Under the pieces are notes generated by a model. It had not been told where the DNA came from. It saw nothing but the letters and a program-made list of their open reading frames with translations, and searched no databases. DNA of 64,000 bases from Apostichopus japonicus (Eukaryota > Echinodermata > Holothuroidea > Aspidochirotida > Stichopodidae), in NCBI RefSeq assembly GCF_037975245.1, contig NC_092571.1, positions 19,056,917 to 19,120,916 on the forward strand, read 5' to 3'. A program made the translations under genes and the position numbers. Every line of letters begins with the position of its first letter. The stretch's first letter is position 1. Below are positions 12,604-28,400 of the stretch, piece by piece.

Positions 12604-15600
12604 AACATAGGATCCACATTTAGGTGTTTCAAAGTGAGTTTTGACACAGTGCTGTAGGAGAACATGCTTTCCTCTGCAGTAGACACCAAGAGTCAACATC
12701 TCATTTCGCAATGACGGCATGACGGGTTATTGCCTTTAAGGATTAAAGGTTTTCTGGTGCAAGTTTAATGTTATGTTATTGAGCCCTTGTACCCCGGAGG
12801 TATTTTCTTCGTCCTGAATTTATGTCATTCCAGTGTCTATATTTTGCTGTACCAGTCAAGGGTTTGTCAAAGTCCCAGATGTAATTTGGCAGTTTTAAAA
12901 TATGCATCAGACTGTCAAATTTTTAATATTGTTCCTGAATAATTTAATAGTTAATAAATATAGAAATGCTTTGATAATTTGGATAGCAGCTTGTACCAAA
13001 AGAGGCATTGGAGATCCTTGGATGATTATAAACTTATTGTTGGGTGTCTGTGTGTATGTGCAGTATCTTTAAGTACTGTATTTATGTGTGCAAGAAATGG
13101 ATAGTTATGCTTATATCCTTCCCTATCCATGCTTATCCTTGACCTCCATTTAACCTTCATCCATCGATTTATCAAAATCCTCTTCTCCAGCCAATGCTCT
13201 TATTTTGGACCAAAATCGCAAAAAAAAACAAAAACAATTTAAACAGGTTGAATCAGGCCGGATCATTGACTGATAATTATCCTTCCTGACCCGGCATTGT
13301 TTTAAGGTTTGTCTTCTCACAGCCACAGACGAAGTTGTTTATCACCGCAGCCCGTAGTGAAAGCATAGTTTGTATCGTTTACATATAACCTCCGCCAAAG
13401 AATTCATCATCGGGCAAAGATTTTCTAAGAAGAGACAAGTAATTGCTCATGAATGTTTGGTCCTGTTCGGTCAAAACCGATTAATAAGGTCTTTGTTGTA
13501 GGGGTGATTACCATCAATACCTTCCTTTGGCCATTTTCCCTTTTTTATGAGCTGTTTATTACAAACATTTGGAAGAGAATTGTCATCAAGTTGGTATTTT
13601 TATGACTTTATCGTTTAATCCCCAGCGATATGAGTTGTATCGGTTGGCTGCATGTAAGCTACGCCAAAGCCCCACATACTTGGTTGCACAGAGCGCAGTG
13701 ACAGAAAGATCGTACCCCTGTCTTTTATGGCGGTTACCTTTTCGTTGAAAGCGGAAAAGTAGTTATTGAAATCTGTTTGCTGTCATGAAATCATTTTCTA
13801 GCAGTGGTTGAACAGTCAATGACCGATTGATATTTGTAGGGCAAGGTTAAGAGTTTATGAGCCTGTTTTACTAGGAATAAAATATCATTATTTGCTTGTT
13901 CTATATTATGTTATGAGATCACCAAGGGGACTGGTCTTAATTCCTATCGTAATTAAACCTCAAAATGTTTTAAGAATTTGAGTTATTTAGTGACAAATTT
14001 ATGGATTTCCCTAGGAGGACCATAATTTATGAGGGATTTTAATATTTATGATTAATTAATTCAGCAAGGATCACACATAACTGATCAAGGATTTTCCTTA
14101 ATCTTTTTCACCTATTTGCTTGTTCTAATCTAGGATTTGGGGAGTAATAGATAGTCTATTACAATTATCAGGATCAATTGCTGTAATGTAGATAAGGTTA
14201 GCATTGTGAAAACTGAAAAGTGTTAACTCAATGTGGTAAATGAAGAATATAGTAATAGGTTATACACTTTCATATCTAGGCTTAGATTACACTTATAAAT
14301 TTTATACAATTTATACTGGAATTTAGGAATTGAAAATTGAAGAGAGGAGCTCTTTGTGAGACGGTGAAATGAATATTAGTGACACAGGAAGTTGCTTTAA
14401 TGATAAATTGAAAGTAATTCAAATAAAGGTGATAAATTCGTTGAGATGGGAAGGTAGCCCTCTAACCCAACCTCTTGCCCCCCCAATCTCTTTTCCCCCC
14501 CGTCTTGCCCACCCCCTCTCCCAGAAAAGGAAAGGAGAAACATTTTGCATCCCTCCCTCATTTGAGTGCCCTTAATATTCCTGGAGCCAGTCATCTTCAA
14601 AGGGAGGGCAGTTATGACATCACTGCTGTACAGAATGTTTTGATCTTCTACAAGTAACCTTTAACCGAACTATTTCTAATTCCATGTGTATCATTGGTAA
14701 AAACTGACAAATTTATGGCTAAAAGCTGAAAAGTTCTGTCATAAACTCCCAAAATATTAGAACTGATCTTGGTGATGACATGAGGAACACACAGATTTAA
14801 GAATCTTTGCATTGTTATAATGATCATGGTAACATTGTAATAACAAACATGAGCACAGAATGGTGGATCTGGAATATCTCACTAGCAGCCACCTTTGTCT
14901 ATTACTATTAATCTCTCCTCTAATCTCTTGGTAACAACTTGACTACCAAACCTGACAATACCACCTAATTTCCCATGATTACCCTATAAAGGATTAGAGG
15001 TCAACTTTTTGGAAACAAAGGCTGCTGATAGATTCCCATCCTTTGCTCTCAGTTTCTGCCATAAATTTGACTGGTCTCCATGGGCAACAGGTGATGGGCT
15101 CCCCTCTCTTGGGGCAATCATATAACAACCAAAAAAATAATAATAATAAAAAAAACACTTTAAAGGGAATGTGTAGTCCTCTGCTCCTTAGTCACACCAA
15201 ATATTCTGAGAAAAAGGATAAAAGCTATACCTTAATTACTTACCCTTTAATACCTTGGAGTCGGGATATACTGTATATGGATGGCCTACCATTATTTTGG
15301 TTATAAAATTGGATAAGTGATTAGAAACTTTCCAAATGTTTAAATGGAAAATTGTCAGATGACAAGGAATGAAAGTACATATTGGAGAGAAATAATATTT
15401 TCTTGAAAATTTCTTTATAAATGCATACTTGCCAAAGTTAGAAGCTTTGCACTCCTGTTTTTATTGTAATTGTTAAACAGTGAGTCACTCTTCCTAACCA
15501 AATTCCTCATGTAGTATGTGAACAGTTTTTATATCCATAAAATGCATATTAGTAGAAGTATAAACTTAAAAATCTTTGCAGTTAACTGCAATTTTCAAAC

Positions 15601-18600
15601 AGTTTTACATAGCTTTAGAAATATTTATTCTTTGAATAATAAGTCTGGGTGGATGAAATGAAAATAGAGTCACTCTCGTGTTGTGTGGCAAAGTTTGATG
15701 AACAGACGTTGAGGCAAACTGTTTCAAGTAACATTGAAATTATGAAGGGAATGTCTTCCAGATCTCTAGAGTTGATTTTAAGAGGCCTTTTACAGATCTC
15801 TTTACTATTGTGGAGTGTCTAATGGGGTAATCAGACCCATGGGAAGTCAAAGCCATCATCAAATTCAATACCTGCAAATCTCATTGGTGGAGTACTAGAC
15901 ATTGTCTGATAGCCCCTGGACAAACATATTCATGCTCTCAGCCACATATCAGGGGCTTCTGGGATCCAGGACCCTGGGGATTAGGGAAGGGGCACTCAAC
16001 TGTCTGTCATCACTGACAAAAGCTAGGCTCATGTTAGTTGAAAATAACCTTGACACCAATATGTTGTTTAAGAATCGGACCATGAAAATATATTTCAAAA
16101 CTTGTAAGATCCATGGTATGGGAGATGTGGAGATTTGAGAATTAACTGTTCCTTGTCTGAGATGACTGCCACCCCTGTTTGATGACCTATACAGATTTAC
16201 TTCGCTCCTCTCTTACCTGTCTCCCCATCCCCCCCTGCCCCCATTCTACATACGATCTAATAAAAACATGGATACAAAACTCAGAAGAAAAGTGTGTAGC
16301 TTGAAAACCTGTAGTTGTTTCTTTCTTTCCTCCCCTCCCTCCTCCCCCCCTTCCTCCCCCCAACAAAGTTTATTGACATTTTGTTTCTCTAGCTAGGGAA
16401 TAATTCTGTCCTCATAAATCTTTAGTGAATCTTCAGTGGTGTTCAATTTTATATTAATTTGAATGTCAGCATCCAATAATGTGTTGGCCCAGCTGTCCCA
16501 GAGGTGACCATGCACTTCCTGTCATTTTCAAGTTTACGAGCGTAAAGGTTGAATTACATTCAGAGGGGTTATCTTTTCTCGTTTTAAAGCATCCAAATCT
16601 TAAATCCAAATCATAGAGTTGTGATAATGCAATGCATTCTTATTCTATTAAATATAACATTCTTGTAACTACTGATATTCCAAATCCTGTTAGAGTTATT
16701 AAAGGGAACAGTTACTACATGGTAAATTATAATCTTAGTCCTAGCATCAAGATATATCCACTTATAAACTGACATATTCATTTTCATATTTGGCTCTCCA
16801 CTTTCTGGAACACAAAAACAAGGTCAATTCTTGCCATAAATATTCTCTTCTACTGCGAAAAATTGTTTCCATCTGTCACCACTAGTTTTCTGTGAATCTG
16901 TTCGTCACCAACGTGAGTCATTATACTCGATGAAGTTTTCGTCAATTAAAGATCGTAAAAGTCTAATTCTGGCGACATTTTTTTCCAACTCATCGCTCGT
17001 GGATTTAAACAACAAGAATATAATATTTGGCGTAATAAAATGACATCATTCAGCCAATAACGGGAGACTATATTGTGGTTTCTTAAAACCTCTGAAACGC
17101 TTCTTCCTACTTACATCTGTTCTGTGCGCTTGTAAGAAAATATTTTATTGTTTAGCGTTGACAATCACAATGAAATTACTCTAGTCTTTTTCTGGCCAGT
17201 GAAAGTGCGTTTGTCCAGGAAATGTTTGAGTACAAAGGAAATGCGTGAATCATATATAAAGGAGAACAAACCATATTAATTGTCAGAATTAGTTTTAACT
17301 CTACAGCTATTGTCGGTAGTAGTCGTGGAAGTAGTGAAGATATTTGGCATTTGAAAGTGACTTTAAATGGCTGTACTATTTTTGGAACAATCTGCTCTTG
17401 TTTGGATAAAGAGATTAAAATCTTTGTTTCTTGAATTATCATTCAACTGTAAAGAGTTCAGTCTGTGATTGTATCCTTTGCTTTGTAAATGTCATCCAAC
17501 AATGTTAATAGCTTGTGTTACTCCTCTTGCGTGTTAACTATAGGGAAGGAAATGACCAAGGGAAACAAAAAGGATCTTATCTCATAAGAAGCAGGTTAAC
17601 ATTGGATAAACAAGGTATAAAATACCACTTTAAAACAGGAAATATTGGCTTCTGCAACTGCCTTTATTATCAAAATATGAACTACAAACTGATACAAAAA
17701 GGATCGGTTAGAAGTAGTATTGATTTAAATGGAAATTCTGGAAAAGGTTATTTGCCTTCTATAAAATATTAATTTTTTAAAAATCTGTTTGTAGAGGCAG
17801 AGCATGACGGTGTGCCTCTTTGTGTTTCACAATACCGGACAATTATTGTTTCCTGTAAGAAATAAACATAATAACTCAATAAAATATTAACATACCTCAA
17901 TTCAGAAATAGTGTGTTAAATAGCTGTCATTTACAATTGAGTTCAGCAGTGATTTGGAAAACAGTTTCACACTTACAAGAGGAGGAGGAGGAAATCACCT
18001 TCAAATTTCAATTACTTGACTTAAATGCTTTTTGCAAAATTATGTCTCTGGAGAACACATTGATGAACTGTGTTGATTCATCTCGCTGGAGTCGCAAATA
18101 TTTCTCGGACATGTCGTACATTTCACGACAAAGGAACTATTATACGGTTTGTAATTAAATTGATTCTCTGTTCCTCTATATCCTTTGCTCCCCATTTTCC
18201 TTTCTTTCCTTGACAGATGTAAACATACACTGTTGTAGTTTGATATAACTTTACCATAAAGTAATCTTAATTTATCAGTATAATACAAGTCTGTTGAAAA
18301 TGAGTGTTCCAGAAATATCTGCAGGCAGAAACAGACATATCTTCCTTGACCTCTGTTGATATCTCCCTCTTTGACTTCCACACTATAGCACTCTTCATGA
18401 AATTATAATCAAAAAATAAATAAAATGGGAAGTTTTGTCTAGGCTTTAAAAAAGCTCTGTTTACATTTGGCCTTCTTCTTCCTTTTTTACAAAATCTAGC
18501 AAGTATTAGTATGATAGCAGTTGATCGAACTATTAAGAAACCCTCCAGCTAATAATTTTAAGATTTTACTCAAAAGCTTGTAAATCTGCTTCATTTTCAT

Positions 18601-21600
18601 GGGACTTTAACTATCAAATAGTATCAAAAGCTTAACCACTTGTCAAAAAAAAAGAAGAGATACATAATAGTTTCAGCAGAATACAGAAATAATCATTTTC
18701 CTTATCCACAGTGGAACAGCAATCTTGTCATCCCCTCCCACTCCCCTTCCCACTCCCCTCCACACCCCCCCTCCGATATGGCGATACAGTTGTCAATTCT
18801 TAAAACATGCAATAACATTATGTAAGGTATAAAAGGTCTCCCATTCCTGCAGCTGATGAGGTAACATGTTTTATAGTTGACCCATTTCAAACCATGATCT
18901 ATCTTTCCTGACATGCATGGTGTTTGCCAATGACTTTCATGTTGTCCATTTTGCAAGCTGTTTCACAACAGACATTGTCTAATATTTATTATAATCTGAG
19001 TAGCAGTAGTTAGGCTTCTGGTTCAGTGTGTGGTAGAAATGGTTTGTTCTGTTTTACAATAACTTCACATATTTTATACCATGCCTTTATCCCTGTTATG
19101 TGTTTTAAATCATTAATTCAGAATAGATAATCTTAAGGGGGAACAAAAATATGGGGGGGGGGGGGGGTTTAAAGGAAACTGTTTTTAATGGTTCTGTGAT
19201 ATATTTATCCACACGTCACTACCTGACTAACTGGCAATAAAATAAAAACTGTTTTGATATAATTGTTGATGTTACAGAGGAATTAGTGTATAGCTCCACC
19301 AATAAACCCTCTCGTAATTGTAGTCAATTTTGTAAGTTTCCTTTTTTTTTGTCATAAAATTTTGGATCGGTAGCGAGACAATTTTACACGCCACAACACC
19401 CTTCTACACTCACCCTCATAGTGGTTACTCATTTGTATAGTATACTGTATCCAGTAAGGGAGGTCTTCTTTTATTAAACCTTCCAACAGACAGTCACTGT
19501 TCACCATTGTGTTTCTTAGGTCAAAAGTGAAAAAGCCAACCGACTGAAGCAGCTAAGGGCTACTAGATAAAAAGAGCTTCCTTTGGCTGTGATAGGGCTT
19601 TTATTGTGTATTTTTTATTAGGTGAATGAATGGCATTGATGCATTGTACCATATGCTCAGTCATGGTATTATAAGCTGGCTTCACCTATATTCATTATCT
19701 ATATAGAAAAAGGATATGTTTTCCTTTGTGGTGACTTCAGCTCATACTTATAGAATGGATCAGATCCTAGCTAGTCTTGTCTGCTTGTAAGCTGAGGGTT
19801 GGTTTCAGTTTTGGGGGGGACTGTTTGGTAGCTTGTGAGATCCGTTTGTGTGTACAATAGAAGGCCATGTGTTGTTCCTCGTAGAAAGACGTTCATGTTT
19901 TCGTGAAAGGATTATTTTTGGAACCCAGTCGATATACGCAGGTAGAATGAATGGGGAACAAATGCAGCAGAAACCAGTGGTAGGTACTTAAATCAGTTCC
20001 AGTTGGAAAAGAATCAGTCGGAAATTCAAAGTTAGGAAATATATCCATGTTTGCTACGCTTGAACTGGAAACGGATCACATTTACGGAGTAACATAGTTT
20101 GTAGCTGGGGAATTCTTATCAACAAACTAACCAAAACTGCAATTATTGTGTGAAGGAACTTGCTGCGTGACTGCTGTCGTAAGACATTGTATGTTGTTTT
20201 ATATATCAGTGTACATTAAATCATTGTGATATTAATATGGACTTCATGTGATTACATTGTAATGAGAATATACAACGTTAATCTGGAAGAACAAAGTTGT
20301 TCTAGGATAAAATTGTGGTGAAATTTGTTTTTTGGTTGTATATGTTTGTAAAATATAAATATGTGATTATTTATTTATCATTTGGAACTAAATTCATTGT
20401 TGGATTCTCGTTGGATTGCCTGAAAGGACGATAACAATTGTAAATAGGACAGTTTAAGGACAAAATTTAGAATAAAAGAGAAAATTTGCAAAGAGAAAGT
20501 GAGAAGGTGAGGGGGGGGGGGTTGGGGGGAATCATGAAATAGGAGCAGCACTCTAGAAGTTCCTCAAAATACTACTTTATCACTTTTAATTCTGATTTCA
20601 ATACCAACATAAATGTTACAAATGAAAATAATTCTTACTGTTAAGTCATTACAGATCAGGATTCTAATGTTACTACTAGCCTCAGTAATTACTATCAAAG
20701 TATTCTGTTTTGAGATGTAGAAGCCAGTCATGTTATTCTTAGCTGAATTGAGAGTAAGTATTCTAGAAGTTGTTGGCTTTGCTACTACTCTTTCCACAAG
20801 AACAATTTCCATCCTGTGTTATTGAAAATGTCAAAAAATATTAATATTGAAAAACAGGAAGGGAGAAAGTAATACCCTCTAAGCCATAAACCAAACCTCC
20901 TTTCAAGGTCTTTTATTTTATTTTCAATTTTCATAAAGAGTAGTCCAAAAAGATGTTGGAAGATCAGCTAAGCCATTTTCAGTTTCATAGATTTTACGGA
21001 ACCCTGCGTTTATAATTTGTTTTGTCAGCTGCACAAGCAGAAACTTAAGCAGAGAATAAATTCCTCAATATATTCCTAAAGAATTATACTGAAATAGGAT
21101 TTTCAAAAGGATTTTTTTTTTTTTTTGGCCTTCATTCATGAGTTGCTGTGCTAAGTGACAAAGTCACTTTCAATTTGATTTGAGCTTGCCATAGGATCTC
21201 TTTATTCGGATTCTTTGAAGTAGCCGACTACATCGTATTCGTAGGATGTAATCCTCGCTCCTGGAGATCAGCTAAGAGTTTGCGAGTGTTTACAAAACCG
21301 TCCTTATCATCATTTATGTTAATATTTCCTGGTAGACAAACTACAGTCTACTAAATTGTTCTATTTGTTACACTAAATTTTCCTGCATTCTGTCTCATCT
21401 CTTTAATTAGTTTTCTAGTCAAGTGTTCAATTTATAAAATGCCACCAAAGGGTCATCACTTTGGCCTCCAAAACACTTTTAGCATTGTCGAGGAAAAAGT
21501 GGTTGCAGGCTCTCTGAGTACCTATTCAGGGGTCTGTGATCTTGAAAATTGTGCTCAGATGTTGCGATGTGGTGTTATTAATTAAGCAATGAAATTCCTC

Positions 21601-22283
21601 AGCAAGTTAACTCATTAGAGAGAAAGCAGTGAAAGTAGCAGAAGTTTGAACAGGAATGACCCTTATTTTACCTTATATTACAGTTTTGAGTAAAATACTA
21701 ACAATCCTTGAGACATGAAGAGGCTATATGTAACCTAGCACAAAGGGGAAGCCATCTTTGTTCTGAATTTGTTGAATTGTTATATATAAATGCCACATAT
21801 TATACCACAGTAATTGTTACTTATTTATCTCTCTGTCACTCTCCATAATATATTTTATTTGGGGGGGGGGGATGGATCATGGAGGGGTTGAGGATGGAGA
21901 GTGTGAGTGTTGGGGGTGGGGGGAGGGTTAGGAGATGCATTGTTACACAAGTTATGTAGCATAAATTGAATTACTGCGAAAGGTTATCTTTGCCGTCATT
22001 TACTAACTACTTACTATTAAGCTTTGGCCCGTGTATGTGATTTTATATCAAGACCATGATTATGATCATTTTGGTACTAAATTTGGTGAGGATTTTATCT
22101 TTACATGTAATGGAATCTTAATCGGCTGAAGTAAATTAGAAGCTATAAATTAATAAGTTCACAAGGTAATAAGTTCCTCTGCACATCTAATGTTTTGAAT
22201 TGATTAGATAATTATTTAATTATGTCGCATTTCTCTCTCCTAACATGCAGGGATCTTCCTCCTCACTGCGAGGGCCTCTTAGA

Positions 22284-22409
22284 ATGAGACTCAACTTCCG
22301 ATTGTGGATCCGAGCCTGTATCCTGGTCGTAGCATCTTCCACCATATTTACTTTCATGGTTCTTCTACCGTGTAGAAGCATCAATAACTTAGATGTCAGG
22401 GACGTACAG
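22284..22409 (+). CDS. GLCE: GLCE coding exon 1: cytoplasmic tail and signal anchor
   Basis: Acceptor CATGCAG precedes 22251; the donor GTTAGT follows 22409. The exon supplies 11 open codons before Met and then 42 residues: a short basic start ([10 protein letters not shown]), a hydrophobic anchor and the beginning of the stem. It ends in phase 0. This exon is too short to show in a simple length-filtered search. Confidence 0.88.
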
Positions 22410-25400
22410 GTTAGTTTATAATAATTTTGTCTTCATAGCTGTCTTTAAGTAATACCAAAAGATACAGCAAGTGAATGTAGGGACAATATGTCAAGGTTAC
22501 ACCCATGCAGGATAAGGTGGGAAATGGTGTTTTGTAGGGCCCGGCCACATTTTTGTCACAGCAATAGCACATATCGTTGTGGTACGGTGTTACATCTGCA
22601 CTGAGTTAACGCTTGTCACAGCAATAACACATATCATTCATTGTCTTTGTGGTACGGTGTTACTGCGCCCTCTGTGAGAACCATTTACTGGTTCTTCCTT
22701 GTGGTGTTAAATGTACTTTTGAGTTTTATGACAGTGATTAGACTTTAAACTAGGTTTGCTGTACTAAAACAGATGACATTTACTACAATTCACTCACTTC
22801 TCATCACTTGTGGGTGAAGACTGAGACATGGAGAATTGTTTTCCTTAGGTTTGAGTTATGTTATATTTTAGCTGCAGCTGGAAGAGTTTTGCTGTCTAGG
22901 AGATTTATTTTCTATATTAAAGCTTTCCAAGTCGTAGTACATTTTGTCCGGCTCTTGCAGTTCCTTTTCTGTTAGTCTATTTTCTGTTATAAAAGTAAAA
23001 AAAAAAAAAATGCTGGCAAATCTTTTGTTTTCTTTATATTAAATGTTTCATTGAGTGCTCTGATGGGGGGGGGGGGGGGATGGAATCGATGAAGTGGATT
23101 TACGACACTTTCCCCCCTGTGGGTTTTATTTGGCGCTCCCATACATCAACGTCTATGCTTGAGTGCTGCTAACATTGTTAAGTATTGGGATGAAATGGGA
23201 TTGATCATTTACATTAATTATTACATGGTACCACACTCTTCACACTCTTTGAAGGGAATTTCACTTACGTGCCTTCCCTTAGTTACTGTACTCTAAGGTC
23301 GAGTAATTAATGGAATTAAATTGCAGTTAATGGAAGATAGTGGGAAGAGAACACAGAGAAAGTGTTTTCCTTGAGCCAGATTATTCGGGATGTACTTAGT
23401 TGAGAGGAAACAGCAAAATTCTGCTCCTAAGGGATCTCTCCAAACCTAGCAATTCTTCCACTACTTTACAAAGTATCACATAGCACATTGTGTAAATGTA
23501 TGTGTGCATGTATGTATGTATGCGTGTGTGTATGTATGTGTGTTACTCAGTCCTCTAGAAAGTGTTGGCTTAGAATTATGCTAACTAACATTATTGTGAA
23601 AGCAATACCACATTTAACATTAAACGGATTGAAATAAGCCTTGTCTTCCCCAGGCAACTAGGGTCACTTCTCTATTGAACAATGTACAATGCATATATTC
23701 ATAAAAGTCCTAGTTGCTAGATGTATATGTGGGGGTGTGTTTATCTCTAGGAAACCTTTGCCTTATAAGCACCTCATAGTGTTGTATAAGTTCCCAAACT
23801 TACAGGGGTGGGGGGGGGGTATGGAAGAAAACCTTGTCTTCTCCAGGTAAGTAGGGCCACTAGTTCATTGAACAATGTACAATGCATACATTCAAAATGT
23901 AAGTCTTAACAATAATCGTATTTCCATGATTAATGTTGTAGACTCCTATAGACAGCATTCTTCACGTATGGATAGAATATGGAACAACAGCTAAAATAAG
24001 TTCAGTGTGTTCTAAGCCCATAAAGTTATACTATGTTGTGTTGAACTATGGGATCTTGCAAAAACTCATTAGTGGTTTGAAACCTTGTACATATTCAGCT
24101 CGTATTCATCTATATCGTATTCAAGGGCATCCATCAAAATTGTTAATTAGGTTTTGTTTAATAATTCAGTTGTAACGAACTTTCAAAGGTTGATGGAAAG
24201 GTAAGATGGGGAGTTTGCCTTTTGATCACTGTTTTGCCCTTTGCTGTAGAGAAATTCGAAACAAGAACCTTTCCTTTCTTTTGATTGTATTGTAAGTTAA
24301 GTACCTGAAGAAGTCACTACCAGGGGAACCAAGAGATTAGAGGATAGGGAAATAGATTTAAGGAGGAAAGGAAGACTCATATCATCCTTGAATGCTGGTC
24401 TAGATGTGATATAATCAGTAAGGAGGTGTATTTAGGGACAGTTACCAGCATATATTTAACTTGGAAAGAGGTTTCACTAAAGACTTCTCATTCAGAACTA
24501 AACCACAGAAACTTTGAAAAGATACAATAATTACCATTTTGTGTCCCTCTTTGTGTTCATTACACCATACTGAGATTGCAAAAAAATATTGGTGTTTATC
24601 TTCTTATAAAATGTAACCAAAGACATCACTAATCTGCAAATTAAAAAAAAAAAATTTTTTCTTTATATTCCTCAATTTTTGGAGTTAGAGATTTAAAAAG
24701 TGATTTTTTTTTACTAATATTATTATTATTATTTTTTCCTGTCAGATCCCATCACAAGTTCTTCCTGAGCAGCAACACACAGCCAACGTCCTCAGCAACT
24801 CAAACGTAGAGTACGATAGTTCTGTGCGCAAAAAGCCCAGGCCCAACGATTTGAAGAAACATCTTGAAATTGATAAAGATTCTCATACACAACATTTAGA
24901 AGACTTATTAGCAAATATAGAACAGAGACCTCCACTTGTGAGATATAAAGAAATAGAATGTTTAATAAACGACGATTACTCTATCGTTGGCCGTCGAGAA
25001 GGCAGCGAAGTTTACTTACCGTTCAGCTTTGTGGGGAAGTACTTTGAAGTTGAGGGCAGCATTGCATCTTACGACGGTTACGAGAGGTTCGAATGGCACC
25101 ACAGCATTGCGAGGATTCACAAGCCAGTGCCGTACAAACACAACGGGCCATTTATGTCGTTTGCTCATTACAGTGTGGAGAATAGGGACAGAGTCAAATA
25201 TTTCAGTGGAACGGAAGGTAAGCATTTTAGGGCAAATATAGAGTTAAATTACTACTAATGGGAGGATGGAAAATAACCACAAACATTACTCCCATGTACC
25301 TGTTTAATAATTCTGTTGGGTGCTGTAAGTTCCATTCCCTCACACACTGACATACTAGTGAAAATATTCTCTACATGGTCACATTATTCTTTAAAGCATG

Positions 25401-28400
25401 TGCTGGGTTACATTTACATAACATTCTAACATACATCAGTATAATTGTTCCCCTTTTGCAGTAGTGTTTGTTTTGTAATCACTTCCAGCAGGCCTCTCCA
25501 GTATCATATCAGAAACATGTCTAATTGTGTAATGTAAGACAGAAAATGTATCAGCCTCCCATCTACCTAGGTTAGAATGTATCAAAACAATAGAAAACGG
25601 TTTCCTTTTCATTGAACACTTTCAACATTCAGCTAAAATATTATTCCACAAATGCTTTGCTATCCATTTGTTATAACATTCATGTATTTATTTCCCTTTG
25701 TCACTTACCTGTCTCCCCACAACAACTGCACCCTGGCTCTACAGTGTCTAGAGTGACCTGGTGACCTTTGACACTGACCTCCCATGGTGACTGATCACTT
25801 CAGGTCAACTATTTATTGTTTTGGGGTTTGTTGTTTTAAGTACATTCAGTTTACAGTGGCCCATTTGTGACATTTGAAACAGGACAACCAACTTTGTTGT
25901 GAAAAGTAAGGCGACAGCCTACACAATGTTTACACCCAAAAGAATGGCTCAGATTAAACAACTTGATCAACTGATATCTATTCTTTGCTACTAGATCTAT
26001 AACAATTTTGTATGGTAATAACATTGCCAGAATTTTAACCAAACTTTGACTTTTTGAAAATGGCTTCTCTACTGGAGGGTGTGTCAAAGACATGTTTTCA
26101 GCTTGTATTGGTAGAAGAATGGTGGTAGAAGAATGGAGAATGCTTACATAATATGAAATGAGACCACAATTTCCATTGTGACATCACGATGGGTTTTGTA
26201 GACTACAGTAGGGGATTGACACCATTTTCCATGGTTGATACTTAGTTTGTTTACACTATGGTACCCTGTGGTTAAATTGATGACTGTACTTTATATTATA
26301 AGGAAATATTACATGGTTTGTTGAACTGGCAACCCAACCAACACATGTACACACAATATAGGCATATATATAGGCATATATATCTATATATAGGCATATA
26401 TATCTATATAGGCATATATATAGGCATATATATCTATATATAGGCATATATATATAGGCATATATATCTATATATATCTAAATATAGGCATATATATCTA
26501 TATAGGCATATATATAGGCATATATATCTATATATATCTATATATAGGCATATATATCTATATATAGGCATATATATCTATATAGGCATATATATCTGTC
26601 AAAGAATCTCTTTTGAGAGGGATTCACAAATGATTTCAAGATGGTTAGCATCATGATTGATCTCTAGAGTAAGGCAAATATGTCACCAGAACAGAACTAG
26701 CATTGTTCGATACAGGTGACAAACGCCTACAGTGGAATTACCACCTTCTTTACTGGTTCCAACCTCTGGACATACAATCAACGTCCATAGCCTAGTTTGT
26801 TAGGTGGTCCCAATGTAAAGAGCTTGGGTTCGAATCTTGGTGGAGGCTGGAGATTTTTCATTGCTCTGGACTTCCAACTCATTACAATTTCAAATACACA
26901 CAACTCATAAATAGAAATATTTTCCCTTGAATCGTTTTAAGTTTTAGAGCTCCATCATGGGGAGAGTGAAGGGGAGGGGGGGGGGGAATTAACACAATTA
27001 GCTTCAAACTTGTAATAAAAGTATAAATATCTTGAGAAAATTTAAAAGAATGAAAATGATTCCTTCTCTTTGAAGGTGAGGTTACATTAACCCAATTTTT
27101 TGAGGAAGATTAATTTAAAGGTCCATTTGAAGCTGCTGCCTCTTTTCATTTTTAGGTGAGATATACCACCAGCTCCCCCACCCCCACCCAAACCCCCTCC
27201 CCAAGAAAAAGAATCCTGTAACTATTACCAAACATATAGGTTATAAAGCGATGTCGAAGCCTTGGACAAGAATATTGTGTTTTGGTTTGGGTTATGTATT
27301 AATATGCAATTCAATCAGCTGGTCAGATTATATTCGTCAAAGTTGTGTTCAGGCAATTTGAGTATTGTCACGCTGTTTATTGAATTTGAAATATGCTTTA
27401 TTACTATCGGAAATTGTCAAACAATAACACAAAAACCAAAAAAACAAGAAAAGAAAAAAAGCACAAAGAATGGATGCAGTTTTTAGTCCACAATGCAGAG
27501 GAGTGCCGCTAGCACAGTACCCTCAAAATATGTCTTTTCGTGTGCAATCATGTGTTAATAATTATCAAAAATAATTTTTTTCAGAGCTTAAAAGTCAAGG
27601 TCAGTAACCACTAGCCTGTGGCATACACCCACCCCCTTACAATGGCCTCCTTACCTAGCTGTCGAAAATTGTCATAAAAAATATTTTTACTTATGTTAAC
27701 AATTGCTATTTTATGATGGCCTTCAACCGTTCTGAGGCATTTCATGAACTTTGTGGGGAATGTATCCAATCCAAGATGATCCTTAAGCTGTTATTACAAT
27801 AGGTCTGTGTGGTGGTTCAACCTGTTCTCCTATACCTAAGCTGCATAGTATGATTTCCTGGCTAAATTCATTTTCTTTTGAACCTTTGCAGAAATAGGCT
27901 CGCTTGTGCTCCTAATCTTCATTACTGTGATTATTTTAGAATTTTTATTTTTTTACATGGGTTGGCAAATTGTATAACTATATACATGATTACACTCTTT
28001 CCACTCAAAACAATCATAAGATAACTCTGCACTGTAACCATGCACTGTAACCAAGCAACCAAGCAACCAAGCACTGTGACCATGCACTGTTACCCTGCAC
28101 TGTAACCATGCACTGTAACCATGCACTGTTACCATGCACTGTAACCAAGCACTGTAACCAAGCAATGTTACCATGCGCTGTAACCAAGCACTGTATCCAT
28201 GCACTGTAACCAAGCACTGTAACCAAGCACTGTAACCAAGCACTGTTACCATGCACTGTGACCATGCACTGTAACCATGCACTGTGACCATGCACTGTAA
28301 CCATGTACTGTGACCATGCACTGTTACCATGCACTGTAACCAAGCACTGTAACCATGCACTGTGACCATGTACTGTTACCATGCACTGTTACCATGCACT

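Larger units (their letters stand above)
10473..22250. other. Probable large 5' intron, no coding sequence recognised
   Basis: No exon-like segment with homology was found. It holds a duplicated block (10565-10715 and 10920-11060), a LINE/SINE-type 3' tail near 12537-12603, poly-C/poly-G runs (10629-10644, 19153-19167, 20511-20521, 21861-21871) and C-rich low-complexity DNA near 14475-14520 and 16330-16365. Confidence 0.5.
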
